A DNA stretch of 64,000 bases from Anaerobacillus alkalidiazotrophicus (GTDB lineage Bacteria > Bacillota > Bacilli > Bacillales_H > Anaerobacillaceae): NCBI RefSeq assembly GCF_001866055.1, contig NZ_MLQS01000030.1, forward strand, positions 1,500 to 65,499. The letters are read 5' to 3'. A program made the translations under genes and the position numbers. This document shows, in pieces, positions 44,675 through 53,700 of the stretch. Position 1 is the stretch's first letter; every line of letters starts with the position of its first letter. The notes under the pieces are model-generated. The model did not search any database. It saw only the letters and a program-made list of their open reading frames with translations, and had not been told where the DNA came from.

Positions 44675-44723
44675 AACCGACAAAAATTGGCGAAACTCAA
44701 TCATATTTTGTCGGTTATTTTTT
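44675..44723. repeat. double-stem terminator-like repeat, copy 4
   Basis: AACCGACAAAAATTGGCGAA ... ATATTTTGTCGGTTATTTTTT. The outer ACCGACAAAA/TTTTGTCGGT stem is perfect and ends in T6. It lies after the TraB/GumN gene and may serve as its terminator. Confidence 0.8.
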
Positions 44724-44876
44724 ACCAAAGTATTTCTTACTTTTTACTGTTAACTTTGAAAAAAAGGATTTAGCATTATTCATATTCGGAGAAATCCTTT
44801 AATAATTAAGAGGAAATGGGGATATAATGATAGAATAAAAGACAAAAAGAGCGTTTGTAGAGGATGGGGGTTTATA

Positions 44877-45275
44877 ATGGATTCATTGAAGGATATCAGA
44901 TGGAAGCAAAGGTTTGAAAATTTTGAGAAATCCTATTTGCGACTTGAAAAATATTCTAATCAGCCAATAAGTACAGAATTAGAACGGGCGGGGATTATTC
45001 AATTTTTTGAAATGACATTTGAATTGGCATGGAAGGTTTTAAAGGATTACTTAGAAGCACAAGGTTATGTGGTCAAAAGTCCGAGGGAAACAATAAAACA
45101 AGCATATCAAATAGAGTTAATAAATGATGGGCACGTATGGTTAGATGCTTTAGCTAAGCGAAACTTAACGACACACACTTATGATGATGCATTAGCAGAA
45201 AAACTAGTTAATGAAATTAAAACAGAATTCTTACCAGAATTAAAAAAATTATATGAAAAACTACTAGAGGAATGA
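44877..45275 (+). CDS. HEPN-domain protein, HI0074 family (toxin partner of a MNT nucleotidyltransferase)
   Basis: A 132-residue helical protein of the 'nucleotidyltransferase substrate-binding' (HI0074) family. The HEPN motif R-x4-H is visible as KRNLTTHTYDD. In type VII-like HEPN/MNT systems the HEPN protein is an RNase toxin that the MNT partner inactivates by adenylylation. The partner gene follows 5 bases downstream. A GGGGGT ribosome binding site precedes ATG. Confidence 0.85.
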   Translation: MDSLKDIRWKQRFENFEKSYLRLEKYSNQPISTELERAGIIQFFEMTFELAWKVLKDYLEAQGYVVKSPRETIKQAYQIELINDGHVWLDALAKRNLTTHTYDDALAEKLVNEIKTEFLPELKKLYEKLLEE

Positions 45276-45279
45276 TTCG

Positions 45280-45594
45280 ATGTTTGGGTTATTAGATAAA
45301 GATTTGCATTATATAACTAAGGCGATAAAAAAGTATGCTGAAATAGAGAGAGTAAAGGTTTTTGGTAGTCGAGCACTGGGAAACTATAAAAAAGGTTCAG
45401 ATGTTGATATGGCAATTTTTGGTGAAAGTATTAACGGAAAAATAGTGGCAGGCTTGAGTGACATTTTAAATGAAGAGTATCCACTTCCTTATTTTTTTGA
45501 CGTTATCCATTACGAGAGTATTTCTAATCAAAAATTAGCAGAACACATAGATAATTCAGGGATTGAAATTTTTCCCACTCTTAAGGGGCGGTAA
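45280..45594 (+). CDS. MNT-type nucleotidyltransferase (antitoxin), C-terminus altered by a repeat
   Basis: A 104-residue minimal nucleotidyltransferase with the signature FGSRALGNYKKGSDVDMAIF (Gly-Ser plus Asp-x-Asp metal site) and a third Asp in FFDVIHY. AGAGGAATG gives a ribosome binding site. The last residues PTLKGR are encoded by the start of a mobile repeat (45571 onward), so the original C-terminus has been replaced. Probable adenylyltransferase antitoxin of the preceding HEPN protein; the catalytic core is intact. Confidence 0.82.
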   Translation: MFGLLDKDLHYITKAIKKYAEIERVKVFGSRALGNYKKGSDVDMAIFGESINGKIVAGLSDILNEEYPLPYFFDVIHYESISNQKLAEHIDNSGIEIFPTLKGR

Positions 45595-45640
45595 GACACC
45601 CACCTCAAAAGATAAGGAAATCGAAAAGTTTAGGTATCTA
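45567..45640 (+). mobile_element. three-hairpin mobile repeat, fragment (copy E)
   Basis: TTTTTCCCACTCTTAAGGGG, then GACACCCACCTCAAAAGATA and GTTTAGGT match the first 65 bases of copy A with several differences. The rest is missing. It overlaps the 3' end of the nucleotidyltransferase gene. Confidence 0.75.
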
Positions 45641-45689
45641 AATCACAACAGAATAGATGATTTATTATAAGAATTTGGAGGTTTTCAAA

Positions 45690-46094
45690 GTGTATAAAGA
45701 TAAACAGAAAATAATTATTGAACATTTAGTTGAAAACTTATCTCCATTTTTTATTATTTTGTTTGGATCAACAGTAAAAGGAACTGCAAATAAACATAGT
45801 GATTTTGATGTTGCATTCTTAAATAATCAAAAGATAGATAGTTATCACTTATTCATGATTTCCCAAGAACTTGCCTCTAAACTAAATCGTGATGTAGACT
45901 TAATCGATTTGAATCAGGCAAGCACAGTTTTTCAAGCACAAGTCATATATACTGGTAAAGTTATATATTGTTCGGATGAACAAAAGAAAGCTGAATTTGA
46001 ATTAAAGGCTCTAAAAATGTATACGAAATTAAATGAGGAGCGTTTACCTATATTGAAAAGGATAGATGAAAGTGGGTCTATTTATGAAAAATGA
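45690..46094 (+). CDS. mntA: MntA-like nucleotidyltransferase antitoxin
   Basis: A 134-residue minimal nucleotidyltransferase with FGSTVKGTANKHSDFDVAFL (Gly-Ser and Asp-x-Asp) and a third Asp in DVDLIDLNQAS. It is the antitoxin of a HepT/MntA pair and would add AMP to HepT. GTG start with GGAGG about 8 bases upstream; an in-frame reading from 45657 lacks a ribosome binding site. The gene overlaps the start of hepT by 11 bases. Confidence 0.83.
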   Translation: MYKDKQKIIIEHLVENLSPFFIILFGSTVKGTANKHSDFDVAFLNNQKIDSYHLFMISQELASKLNRDVDLIDLNQASTVFQAQVIYTGKVIYCSDEQKKAEFELKALKMYTKLNEERLPILKRIDESGSIYEK

Positions 46095-46488
46095 TGTTAT
46101 TTTAAATAAAATAAGTATGATTGAAAGATGTATTAGACGGATTCATGAGGAATATGCCGATACACCTTCTAATTTAAAAAACTATACAAAACAAGATTCT
46201 GTCGTTTTAAATTTACAACGTGCTTGCGAAGCTAGTATAGATCTTGCTATGCATATTGTTGCAGAGAAAAAATTAGGTTTGCCGCAGAACAGTAGAGACG
46301 CGTTTTCCTTTTTAGAAAACGAAGGGATTATTTCTTCTTCCCTTTCAAATAAAATGAAAGCAATGGTGGGGTTTAGAAATATTGCTGTCCATGATTATCA
46401 AGAACTTAATTTAGAGATCTTGCAAAAAATTCTCGACAATCATTTAGTTGATTTTGCAGAGTATACAAAAACGATACTTCGTTATTAA
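46084..46488 (+). CDS. hepT: HepT-like HEPN RNase toxin
   Basis: A 134-residue helical HEPN protein with the catalytic R-x4-H-x-Y motif as FRNIAVHDYQ near residue 105. HepT toxins cleave RNA and are silenced by MntA adenylylation of the Tyr in this motif. ATG at 46084 lies inside the end of mntA, so the two are co-translated. Two different HEPN/MNT pairs thus sit side by side in the window. Confidence 0.85.
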   Translation: MKNDVILNKISMIERCIRRIHEEYADTPSNLKNYTKQDSVVLNLQRACEASIDLAMHIVAEKKLGLPQNSRDAFSFLENEGIISSSLSNKMKAMVGFRNIAVHDYQELNLEILQKILDNHLVDFAEYTKTILRY

Positions 46489-46611
46489 TCTTATAGATGA
46501 TTGTAAGGAGCGTAAGTGCGTAATAGTTGAAGTATAGGTACAATTTGAAATGATCTGAAGTAAGAAGTCTTACAAGTAGCAAGAATATAATATGAAGAAA
46601 CGCTAACTATA

Positions 46612-46648
46612 AAAAAGCTGAACTTAAGTATTCTTCTTAAGCTCAGCT
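46612..46648 (-). terminator. terminator of the GH4 gene
   Basis: AGCTGAGCTTAAG / CTTAAGTTCAGCT followed, on the minus strand, by TTTTTTATAG. Confidence 0.88.
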
Positions 46649-46663
46649 ACTGTGATTACGATA

Positions 46664-48001
46664 TTATGCTTTTACAACTTCTTTTTTACCAAAAAACTGT
46701 GGTAAATGCTCTTTGTGAGCTTCCATCATTTCATCTACGATTTGTTTTGCGATCGTATCAGATGGGCTAAGTGGATTAATTGTCATTGCTAGAACAGCAG
46801 TATTGTAGTCTCCTGTTACGGCAGCTTCTGCACCAATACGCTCAAACGATTTAATTTGTTGAACAAGTCCGCGTACTGGAACTGGAAGGTCACCAATTGC
46901 AATTGGCTTTGGACCATCTTTTGTGATCACACAGCTAATTTCAACTGCAGAATCTGCTGGAATACTAGCAATAGCGCCATTGTTCATTGTATTTACTGGT
47001 TGAATATCGCGTTTGTCCGTGTAAATCGAAGTGATTAAACGGACTGCAGCATCTGAATAGTATGCTCCACCACGTTTTTCTAATTGAGGTGGTTTGATCG
47101 CTAAGTTTGGATCTTTGTATAGCTCGAATAATTCAGTTTCTAGCTTCTGTACCACTTCGGCACGTGTTCCTTCGCCATCAGCATTTTTCATGTCTTTTTC
47201 AAGCATTTGTCTCGTTTTATAGTAGTACATGTGGTAAGGACAAGTTAGAACACCTAATGATTTAATAAACTCTGGCTCCCAACCAATACCTTCAATATTT
47301 TTAACAAAACTGCTATTTGCAGGATCTGTTAACTTTTCAATTACTTCTTCTCTTACACTTACGCCATCAACATAAACATCTAACCCATAAACCATATGGT
47401 TTAATCCAGCAAAATCAATACGGATACGAGAATGGTCAACATCTAATAATTTTGCAATCCCCATCTCAATGCCGATTGGAACATTACATAACCCTACCAC
47501 TTTTTTAATGTTTGAGTAACGTAGGACTGCTTCCGTTACCATACCTGCTGGATTTGTGAAGTTAATTAACCATGCATTCGGACATAACTCTTCCATGTCT
47601 TTACAAATATCTAGAATTACTGGGATCGTACGTAATCCTTTAAATAAACCACCAGGGCCATTAGTCTCTTGACCAAGAACACCATACTTAAGAGGAATTC
47701 TTTCGTCTTTAGCACGAGCTTCTAATAACCCAACACGGAATTGTGTAGTAACGAAGTCTGCATCTTTTAAAGCTGCGCGACGATCTAGTGTTAAGTGTAC
47801 ATCAATTGGTAAACCAGCTTTTTCAATCATACGTTTTGCTAAGTTTCCAACGATCTCCATTTTTTCTTTCCCTGCTTCAATATCTACTAACCAAAGCTCA
47901 CGAATTGGTAGTTCATCATAACGTTTAATAAAACCTTCTACTAATTCTGGTGTGTAACTAGATCCCCCACCAATTGTTGCGATTTTTAATCCTTTTGTCA
48001 T
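46664..48001 (-). CDS. licH: GH4 6-phospho-glycosidase, LicH-like
   Basis: A 445-residue NAD- and metal-dependent enzyme of family GH4 that splits 6-phospho-beta-glucosides after PTS uptake. It has the NAD-binding start IATIGGGSSYTPELVEGFI, FRVGLLEARAKDE, ETNGPGGLFKGLRTIPV, the metal-binding CNVPIG and GLNHM motifs. It is very like B. subtilis LicH. ATG 48001 has GGAGG 8 bases upstream (a reading from 48010 would include that region). It is divergent from an RpiR regulator. No matching cellobiose PTS is adjacent. Confidence 0.88.
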   Translation of the reverse strand: MTKGLKIATIGGGSSYTPELVEGFIKRYDELPIRELWLVDIEAGKEKMEIVGNLAKRMIEKAGLPIDVHLTLDRRAALKDADFVTTQFRVGLLEARAKDERIPLKYGVLGQETNGPGGLFKGLRTIPVILDICKDMEELCPNAWLINFTNPAGMVTEAVLRYSNIKKVVGLCNVPIGIEMGIAKLLDVDHSRIRIDFAGLNHMVYGLDVYVDGVSVREEVIEKLTDPANSSFVKNIEGIGWEPEFIKSLGVLTCPYHMYYYKTRQMLEKDMKNADGEGTRAEVVQKLETELFELYKDPNLAIKPPQLEKRGGAYYSDAAVRLITSIYTDKRDIQPVNTMNNGAIASIPADSAVEISCVITKDGPKPIAIGDLPVPVRGLVQQIKSFERIGAEAAVTGDYNTAVLAMTINPLSPSDTIAKQIVDEMMEAHKEHLPQFFGKKEVVKA

Positions 48002-48212
48002 AACTTGCACCTCCGGATATTTTTAAACAAGAAATTGTTATTTACTAATCTACAAACTAATTGTATGGAAGAAAAGACGGAAAGTATATACGCTTTCATC
48101 ATCTTGTTCTTTATTACAGATACAGTTATTTGTTTCATAGATGTTACAGCATGTTTTCTCTTCGGTGTTATGGTAAAATAAAGAAGAACATTTTAGGGAA
48201 GGGGAAAGTGAT

Positions 48213-48935
48213 ATGTTTACCAATGAAGAAATTGCTTCATTTAATGAACTTGATATGACCTTGTACAACTATATCACTCAACATGCTGATAAAGTTGCTT
48301 ATATGCGAATAAGAGAATTAGCAGATGAAACCCATGTTTCAACAGCTACCATATTGCGTTTTTGCCGGAAAATTGGTTGTGAAGGTTTTTCAGAATTTAA
48401 AGTAAAGCTGAAACTGTATGTAGAAAATAATGAAAAATCAGTGATTAAGACCGGCGAACAATCGATTACAGAATTTTTTGAACGTACGTTATCAGGTAAT
48501 TTATCTGAAATTATTAAACAAGCGGCTGCTTTAGTAGCAAAAGCAGATACGGTCATTTTTATTGGAATAGGTAGTTCGGGAATTTTAGCTGAATATGGTG
48601 CGAGGTATTTTTCGAGTTTAGGGAAGTTTTCGATGTATATTAAAGATCCTCATTTTCCAATTCATTCAAATATATTACATAATAGTGTTACAATTGCTTT
48701 ATCTGTATCAGGGGAAAATCCTTATACGGTTAATCATATTCATCAATTAAACCAAGAAGGAAGTAAGGTTATTAGTATAACAAATAGTAAACATTCAACG
48801 ATTGCGAAAATTTCTCATTTAAATATCCCCTACTATGTTACAGAAGAACGATTTGAAGGTTCGAATATTACGACGCAGATCCCAGTCGTATATATTCTAG
48901 AAATATTAGCCCGTGAAACGTATAATCTTAGATAA
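48213..48935 (+). CDS. RpiR/MurR-family sugar-phosphate-responsive regulator
   Basis: A 240-residue regulator with an N-terminal RpiR HTH (YMRIRELADETHVSTATILR, FCRKIGCEGFSEFK) and a C-terminal SIS sugar-phosphate-binding domain (VIFIGIGSSGILAEYGARYF, ALSVSGENPYTVNHI). It is divergent from the GH4 gene and probably controls it in response to a phosphosugar. GGGGAAAGTGAT precedes ATG. Confidence 0.85.
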   Translation: MFTNEEIASFNELDMTLYNYITQHADKVAYMRIRELADETHVSTATILRFCRKIGCEGFSEFKVKLKLYVENNEKSVIKTGEQSITEFFERTLSGNLSEIIKQAAALVAKADTVIFIGIGSSGILAEYGARYFSSLGKFSMYIKDPHFPIHSNILHNSVTIALSVSGENPYTVNHIHQLNQEGSKVISITNSKHSTIAKISHLNIPYYVTEERFEGSNITTQIPVVYILEILARETYNLR

Positions 48936-49013
48936 GGAGTTAAGACCTCCTCAGGGTGACTAAAAATTTCTAAAACAAGATCTGAAAGAAAAGATGAATT
49001 CGGAGTTGAGAGC

Positions 49014-50009
49014 ATGAATACAATTGCAGATATCGCTAAAATAGCTGGAGTAGCTAAAAGTACGGTTTCCAGGTATTTAAACGGTGGTTCGATCAGTGAT
49101 AAAACGAAAAAAAAGATTGAAAAAGTAATGGAAGAAACGGGATATATGCCTAACACTTTCGCTCAAAGCCTTAAAGCGAAAAAAACTAATATCATTGGAA
49201 TTATTGTACCGCGCCTAGATTCTTATGCAACAGCTAGAACGTTAATTGGTATTGACGAGTATTTACGAGAATGTAACTATCAAATGTTTGTTTCGAATAC
49301 GAGTCTAGATTTAGAACGTGAAATCGAAAGTATTCTAACATTAACAAAGCAAAAGGTTGCAGGGATTATTTTACTTGCAACTGAGATTACTGAAAGACAC
49401 ATAGAAATAATTAAGACGATCCAGATACCAGTTATAGTTGTTGGTCAAGAACATCAACAGTTGTATAGTATCGTTCATAATGATTATGAAGCAGCTTATG
49501 AATTAGGGAAATATGTTCTTGAGCAAGGCCATCGAAAGATAGCATATTTAGGTGTAAGTGAAAAAGATATTGCTGTTGGAGTAAAACGAAAAGAAGGTTT
49601 TAAAAAGGCTATGCAAGAAATAAAAGGTTGTGAAGTGAAATATTTTGAAACAAGCTTTAAAATTGCTGAAGCTTTAATAAAGGTGCCTTCCATCATTAAA
49701 GAATACCAACCGTCAATGATTGTATGTGCAACGGATAATATTGCAATCGGAGCTCTTAAGGCGGCTTACATGAATGGGTTAACAATTCCAAAAGATCTGT
49801 CAATCACTGGTTTTGGAGGGTATGAAGTGACTGAAATGATGAATCCAGGCTTGACGACGGCTAAATTTTTTTATCAGGATGCAGGGAGAATGGCGGCAAA
49901 TAGTATCGTAAAGTTAGTGAATGGAGAAAAAATTTCAAAAAAAACTTTGTCTAAATTTGAAATTATTATTCGTGAAAGCGTTGACAAGTTAAATGTAAAT
50001 CAGCTATAA
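49014..50009 (+). CDS. LacI-family repressor of the sucrose genes (ScrR/SacR-like)
   Basis: A 331-residue regulator. The LacI HTH is at the very N-terminus (TIADIAKIAGVAKSTVSRYL), the hinge region follows (NTFAQSLKAKKTNIIGIIV), and the effector domain contains QGHRKIAYLG, VCATDNIAIGAL and SITGFGGYEVTEMMNP. It sits directly before the sucrose PTS and hydrolase genes and has three AACCGGTT palindromes immediately downstream, its likely operators. GAGTTGAGAGC gives a weak ribosome binding site. Confidence 0.87.
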   Translation: MNTIADIAKIAGVAKSTVSRYLNGGSISDKTKKKIEKVMEETGYMPNTFAQSLKAKKTNIIGIIVPRLDSYATARTLIGIDEYLRECNYQMFVSNTSLDLEREIESILTLTKQKVAGIILLATEITERHIEIIKTIQIPVIVVGQEHQQLYSIVHNDYEAAYELGKYVLEQGHRKIAYLGVSEKDIAVGVKRKEGFKKAMQEIKGCEVKYFETSFKIAEALIKVPSIIKEYQPSMIVCATDNIAIGALKAAYMNGLTIPKDLSITGFGGYEVTEMMNPGLTTAKFFYQDAGRMAANSIVKLVNGEKISKKTLSKFEIIIRESVDKLNVNQL

Positions 50010-50038
50010 TTAAATTAAGAAATCGGATCTACAAAAAA

Positions 50039-50143
50039 GGAACCGGTTCCAAATTCATTTTATGAACTTATTGTTTTTTATTTTTAAAAGAGAACCGGTT
50101 CTTGATTGTGTGCTTTTTTATGCTACAAAAAGGAACCGGTTCC
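50039..50143. promoter_or_regulatory. three AACCGGTT operators before the sucrose PTS gene
   Basis: GGAACCGGTTCC at 50039-50050, AGAACCGGTTCT at 50091-50102 and GGAACCGGTTCC at 50132-50143. All are perfect 12-bp palindromes with a central CG, the form of LacI-family operators. Two copies lie 41 bases apart, close to four helical turns, and the outer distance is 93 bases, which would allow DNA looping. Confidence 0.8.
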
Positions 50144-50180
50144 AAAGAAATCGAAAATTTTAAATCAGGAGGTATTTTTC

Positions 50181-51632
50181 ATGAATTACAAGGAAACCGC
50201 ACAAGAATTATTACAGGCACTTGGTGGTAAGGAAAATGTTTCAGCAGCTACTCATTGTGCTACAAGGTTGCGTTTAGTTTTACATGATGAGTCAAAAGTA
50301 GATCAAGAAAAGTTAGACAATATGGAGGCAGTGAAAGGGACATTTTCAACTGGAGGGCAATACCAAGTAATCTTGGGTGCAGGAATTGTGAATAACGTTC
50401 ATAAAGAATTCTCAAAAATGGTAGGGCTTTCGGAAATGTCTACGCAGGATGTGAAAAATGCTGGTGCGAAAAAACTCAATGCCTTGCAACGTTTTGTAAA
50501 GATGCTTTCTGATATATTTGTACCAATTATACCAGCGATCGTAGCCGGCGGTTTATTAATGGGTATCAATAACTTGTTGACGGCAGAAGACTTATTTATT
50601 AAAGGCGAATCACTAGTAAGTGCCAATCCTGGAATTGCGGATTTAGCAGCGTTAATTAATACGTTTTCGAACGCAGCGTTTGTATTTTTACCAATTTTAA
50701 TTGGATTTTCCGCAACTCAGCGGTTCGGTGGTAACGCTTACCTAGGTGCAGCGCTAGCGATGATCATGGTTCATCCAGACTTATTAAATGGCTGGGGATA
50801 TGGTGGTGCTGTAGTTAGTGGGGAAATTCCTGTTTGGAATATTTTTGGTTACGAAATTGAAAAAGTAGGATATCAAGGTTCGGTGTTACCAGTATTAGCA
50901 GCGTCATTTATTTTAGCAAAAGTAGAAACGTATTTAAGAAGAGTTATTCCTTCAGCATTAGATAATCTTTTAACACCATTATTTACAATTTTTATTACAG
51001 GAATCTTAACATTTACATTTGTAGGACCAATTACTCGTAACGCAGGTCACTTATTATCTGATGGATTAATTTGGTTATATGATACTACAGGATTTCTTGG
51101 AGCAGCTGTATTAGGGCTAGCTTATGCACCAATTGTTATTACAGGGATGCATCACAGTTTTATTGCGGTAGAAACACAATTATTAGCAGATATTGCAAGA
51201 ACAGGTGGAACATTTATCTTTGTAATCGCAGCAATGTCTAACGTAGCCCAAGGTGCAGCAACTTTAGCAGTATTATCTACTACTAAAGACAAAAAAATGA
51301 AAAGTATTGCCTCTGCATCAGGTATTTCAGCACTATTAGGAATAACAGAGCCAGCAATGTTTGGTGTTAACTTGAAACTTCGTTACCCGTTTATCGGTGC
51401 GATTATTGGAGCAGCAATTGCTTCTGCATTTGTAACGATCTTTAAAGTAAAAGCAGTCGCTTTAGGCGCAGCTGGTTTACCAGGTGTTATTGCTATTATT
51501 CCAGATGTATTAATTTACTTCATCATCGGTATGGCGATTTCATTTGCCATTGCATTTAGTATCACATGGGTTTTAGCGAAAAAAGAAATGAAAAAGACTG
51601 ATATCGTTGAAAATCAAAAAAATATTGCTTAA
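50181..51632 (+). CDS. sucrose-type PTS EIIBC component
   Basis: A 483-residue sugar permease/phosphotransferase. Residues 1-90 are the EIIB domain with the phospho-Cys in AATHCATRLRLVL. The rest is the EIIC membrane domain with ten or so spans, including ITGMHHSFIAVE and GITEPAMFGVNL. There is no EIIA domain, as in sucrose EIIs that borrow EIIA-Glc. It would bring in sucrose as sucrose-6-phosphate, which the GH32 enzyme downstream cuts. ATG 50181 with AGGAGG 9 bases upstream; the earlier in-frame start at 50106 lies across an operator. Confidence 0.9.
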   Translation: MNYKETAQELLQALGGKENVSAATHCATRLRLVLHDESKVDQEKLDNMEAVKGTFSTGGQYQVILGAGIVNNVHKEFSKMVGLSEMSTQDVKNAGAKKLNALQRFVKMLSDIFVPIIPAIVAGGLLMGINNLLTAEDLFIKGESLVSANPGIADLAALINTFSNAAFVFLPILIGFSATQRFGGNAYLGAALAMIMVHPDLLNGWGYGGAVVSGEIPVWNIFGYEIEKVGYQGSVLPVLAASFILAKVETYLRRVIPSALDNLLTPLFTIFITGILTFTFVGPITRNAGHLLSDGLIWLYDTTGFLGAAVLGLAYAPIVITGMHHSFIAVETQLLADIARTGGTFIFVIAAMSNVAQGAATLAVLSTTKDKKMKSIASASGISALLGITEPAMFGVNLKLRYPFIGAIIGAAIASAFVTIFKVKAVALGAAGLPGVIAIIPDVLIYFIIGMAISFAIAFSITWVLAKKEMKKTDIVENQKNIA

Positions 51633-51645
51633 GTTTAGCAAATAA

Positions 51646-51672
51646 GAGGAGAATCGTATGATTCTCCTTTAA
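51646..51672 (+). terminator. terminator or attenuator after the PTS gene
   Basis: AGGAGAATC / GATTCTCCT with GTAT loop, then TTAATT. It is weak in T, so partial read-through into the hydrolase gene is possible. Confidence 0.6.
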
Positions 51673-51714
51673 TTATTTAATTAGTGTGAATTTCATCATT
51701 CATCAAACTGATTT

Positions 51715-51842
51715 GAACTTAAGGGTCATAGCCCCCCCACCTCTAAGCGTAGCGTAGGTGGGAACTTCCATTCAGGTGAAGTTGAGACTCCATCTGAATT
51801 TCCGATGTTCGAGCGTTGCTAGAACGAGTTCTCTTTAGGGGA
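51715..51842. repeat. hairpin-rich intergenic element between PTS gene and sucrose hydrolase
   Basis: Opens AACTTAAGGGTC and closes TTCTCTTTAGGGGAA. It contains CCCCACCTCTAAGCGTAGCGTAGGTGGG (a strong hairpin), then TTCAGGTGAAGTTGAGACTCCATCTGAA (stem) and GTTCGAGCGTTGCTAGAACG. The composition and CCCACC/GGTGGG stem resemble the three-hairpin mobile repeats, but the sequence is different. It may be a distant relative or a structured leader of the hydrolase gene. Confidence 0.5.
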
Positions 51843-51884
51843 AAATGAAATTCACGATATTATGGAGAGGAGTTTTTGATAAAC

Positions 51885-53369
51885 ATGTGGACTGTAGAAA
51901 AAAGGTACCGTCGAATAGAGGAAGTAGAAATAGAGGAAATCAGTAACTTAATGGCAAAAGTTAAAAATTGTCCATGGAGACAAACGTTTCATATTCAACC
52001 GGAGATTGGACTTCTTAATGATCCAAATGGATTTTCTTTTTACAATGGTGAATACCATTTGTTCTATCAATGGTTTCCACTCGGGCCAGTACATGGTTTG
52101 AAATATTGGTACCATAAAAAATCTAAAGATCTTGTAAATTGGGAAAATGTTGGAATAGCCATAAGGCCGAATGATTATTTTGATAGTCATGGGGCTTATT
52201 CTGGAAGTGCAATTGAGCACAATGGAAATTTATACTTCTTCTATACGGGTAACACTCGAGATGAAAATTGGAAACGCCACCCATACCAATGCATAGCTGT
52301 CATGGATACAAATGGTCATATTACAAAAATGGAAAAACCAGTTATTTCTGAAATTCCAAAAGGGTATACTGATCATTTCCGTGATCCGAAAGTATGGAAA
52401 GAAAATGACACATTTTATGCTGTATTTGGGGCGCAGCGAACAGAGGAAACAGGTTGTATATTGCTCTATAGTTCTCTGGATCTTATAGAATGGACATTTG
52501 AAGGTGAAGTTGGTACGAATTTAGAAAAGTTTGGTTTCATGTGGGAGTGTCCAGATTACTTTGAACTTCAAAATCAAGGAGTACTCGTTTTTTCACCACA
52601 AGGAATTGAACCAGAGGGAGATAAGTTTCAAAACATTTACCAATCTGGTTATGTACTTGGTGAGAGGCTAGATTTAGAAAAAAAGGTATTAGAGCATGGT
52701 CAATTCATAGAATTGGATCGTGGATTTGATTTTTATGCACCACAAACGATGCTCGACCCAAAAGGTCGTCGAATATTAGTTGGATGGATGGGCTTACCTG
52801 AGATTGACTACCCAACGGATAAAAATGAATGGGCCCATTGCTTAACAATTCCTAGAGAATTATCAATTCACGAAGGGAAACTATTACAAAAACCTATTAA
52901 AGAACTTGAAAAACTTCGTAAAGAAAAAGTGGAAATAGATACTGAGATTGATAATGAAACAAGAAGATTTAAAGGTTTTTACGGGGAAAGTTATGAACTA
53001 AGCGCAGAGTTTACTAACTTTACTGCTGAAGAGTTTGGTATCGAACTTCGAGTCGGTGAAAATGAAAAAACAACGATAAAATATGATTCAAGGACAAAAC
53101 AGGTTATCTTTGATCGGTCCTTATCAGGAGAGCCGGTCGGTGAAGCATTTGGAACAGAGAGAAAATGCACAATCGGATCTAGTACATTGACATTTCGTAT
53201 TTTTGTAGATACTTCCTCGATCGAATTATTTATTAATGATGGAGAAGAAGTATTTACAGGAAGAATTTTTCCTTCCAAGGAAAGCCAAGGGATTCAATTT
53301 TATGCTAAAGGTGGTGCTGTCAATTTAGAAACATCTTTGTGGCAGTTAGATAATTCCCTAAATGAGTGA
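51885..53369 (+). CDS. sacA: sucrose-6-phosphate hydrolase (GH32)
   Basis: A 494-residue GH32 enzyme that splits sucrose-6-phosphate into glucose-6-phosphate and fructose in the cytoplasm. The nucleophile Asp is in GLLNDPNGFSF (about residue 45), the transition-state Asp in FRDPKVW, and the acid Glu in WECPDYFEL. A C-terminal beta-sandwich follows from about 340. ATG 51885 is preferred, with AGGAG 12 bases upstream; a TTG at 51876 is 3 bases from that site. It completes the LacI - PTS - hydrolase sucrose operon. Confidence 0.92.
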   Translation: MWTVEKRYRRIEEVEIEEISNLMAKVKNCPWRQTFHIQPEIGLLNDPNGFSFYNGEYHLFYQWFPLGPVHGLKYWYHKKSKDLVNWENVGIAIRPNDYFDSHGAYSGSAIEHNGNLYFFYTGNTRDENWKRHPYQCIAVMDTNGHITKMEKPVISEIPKGYTDHFRDPKVWKENDTFYAVFGAQRTEETGCILLYSSLDLIEWTFEGEVGTNLEKFGFMWECPDYFELQNQGVLVFSPQGIEPEGDKFQNIYQSGYVLGERLDLEKKVLEHGQFIELDRGFDFYAPQTMLDPKGRRILVGWMGLPEIDYPTDKNEWAHCLTIPRELSIHEGKLLQKPIKELEKLRKEKVEIDTEIDNETRRFKGFYGESYELSAEFTNFTAEEFGIELRVGENEKTTIKYDSRTKQVIFDRSLSGEPVGEAFGTERKCTIGSSTLTFRIFVDTSSIELFINDGEEVFTGRIFPSKESQGIQFYAKGGAVNLETSLWQLDNSLNE

Positions 53370-53431
53370 ATTTCATAATTACCGAAAACGAGCCACGTAA
53401 ACCTATATACAGTATCTAAGTAGTTAGGATA

Positions 53432-53630
53432 TTAAATCAGTGGGGTTTTCCTTCATCCCCCACTGATTGTTAGTTTAACTTATACCACAGGCATAATAAT
53501 AACTAATCATCAGCTTTCACTGATGAAAGTTATTCTATATCGGACCTTAAGGGGCAGTTAATCCCCCACCTAAACTTTTCGATTTTCTTAAGTTTTGAGG
53601 TGGGGGTCTTACTGCCCCTTAAGAGTGGGA
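53432..53630 (-). mobile_element. three-hairpin mobile repeat, copy C (minus strand)
   Basis: On the minus strand it begins TCCCACTCTTAAGGGGCAG, preceded by TTTTA, and ends CCCCACTGATTTA, lacking the GAAGTTCAGC seen in copies A, B and D. All three hairpins are kept. It lies between two genes and may act as a bidirectional terminator. Confidence 0.85.
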
Positions 53631-53700
53631 TAAAAGAAAAAGTATAACTCTCAATGAGTGGCGTATTTCTCTTTTCCACTAATTGAAAGTTAAATGTAGT

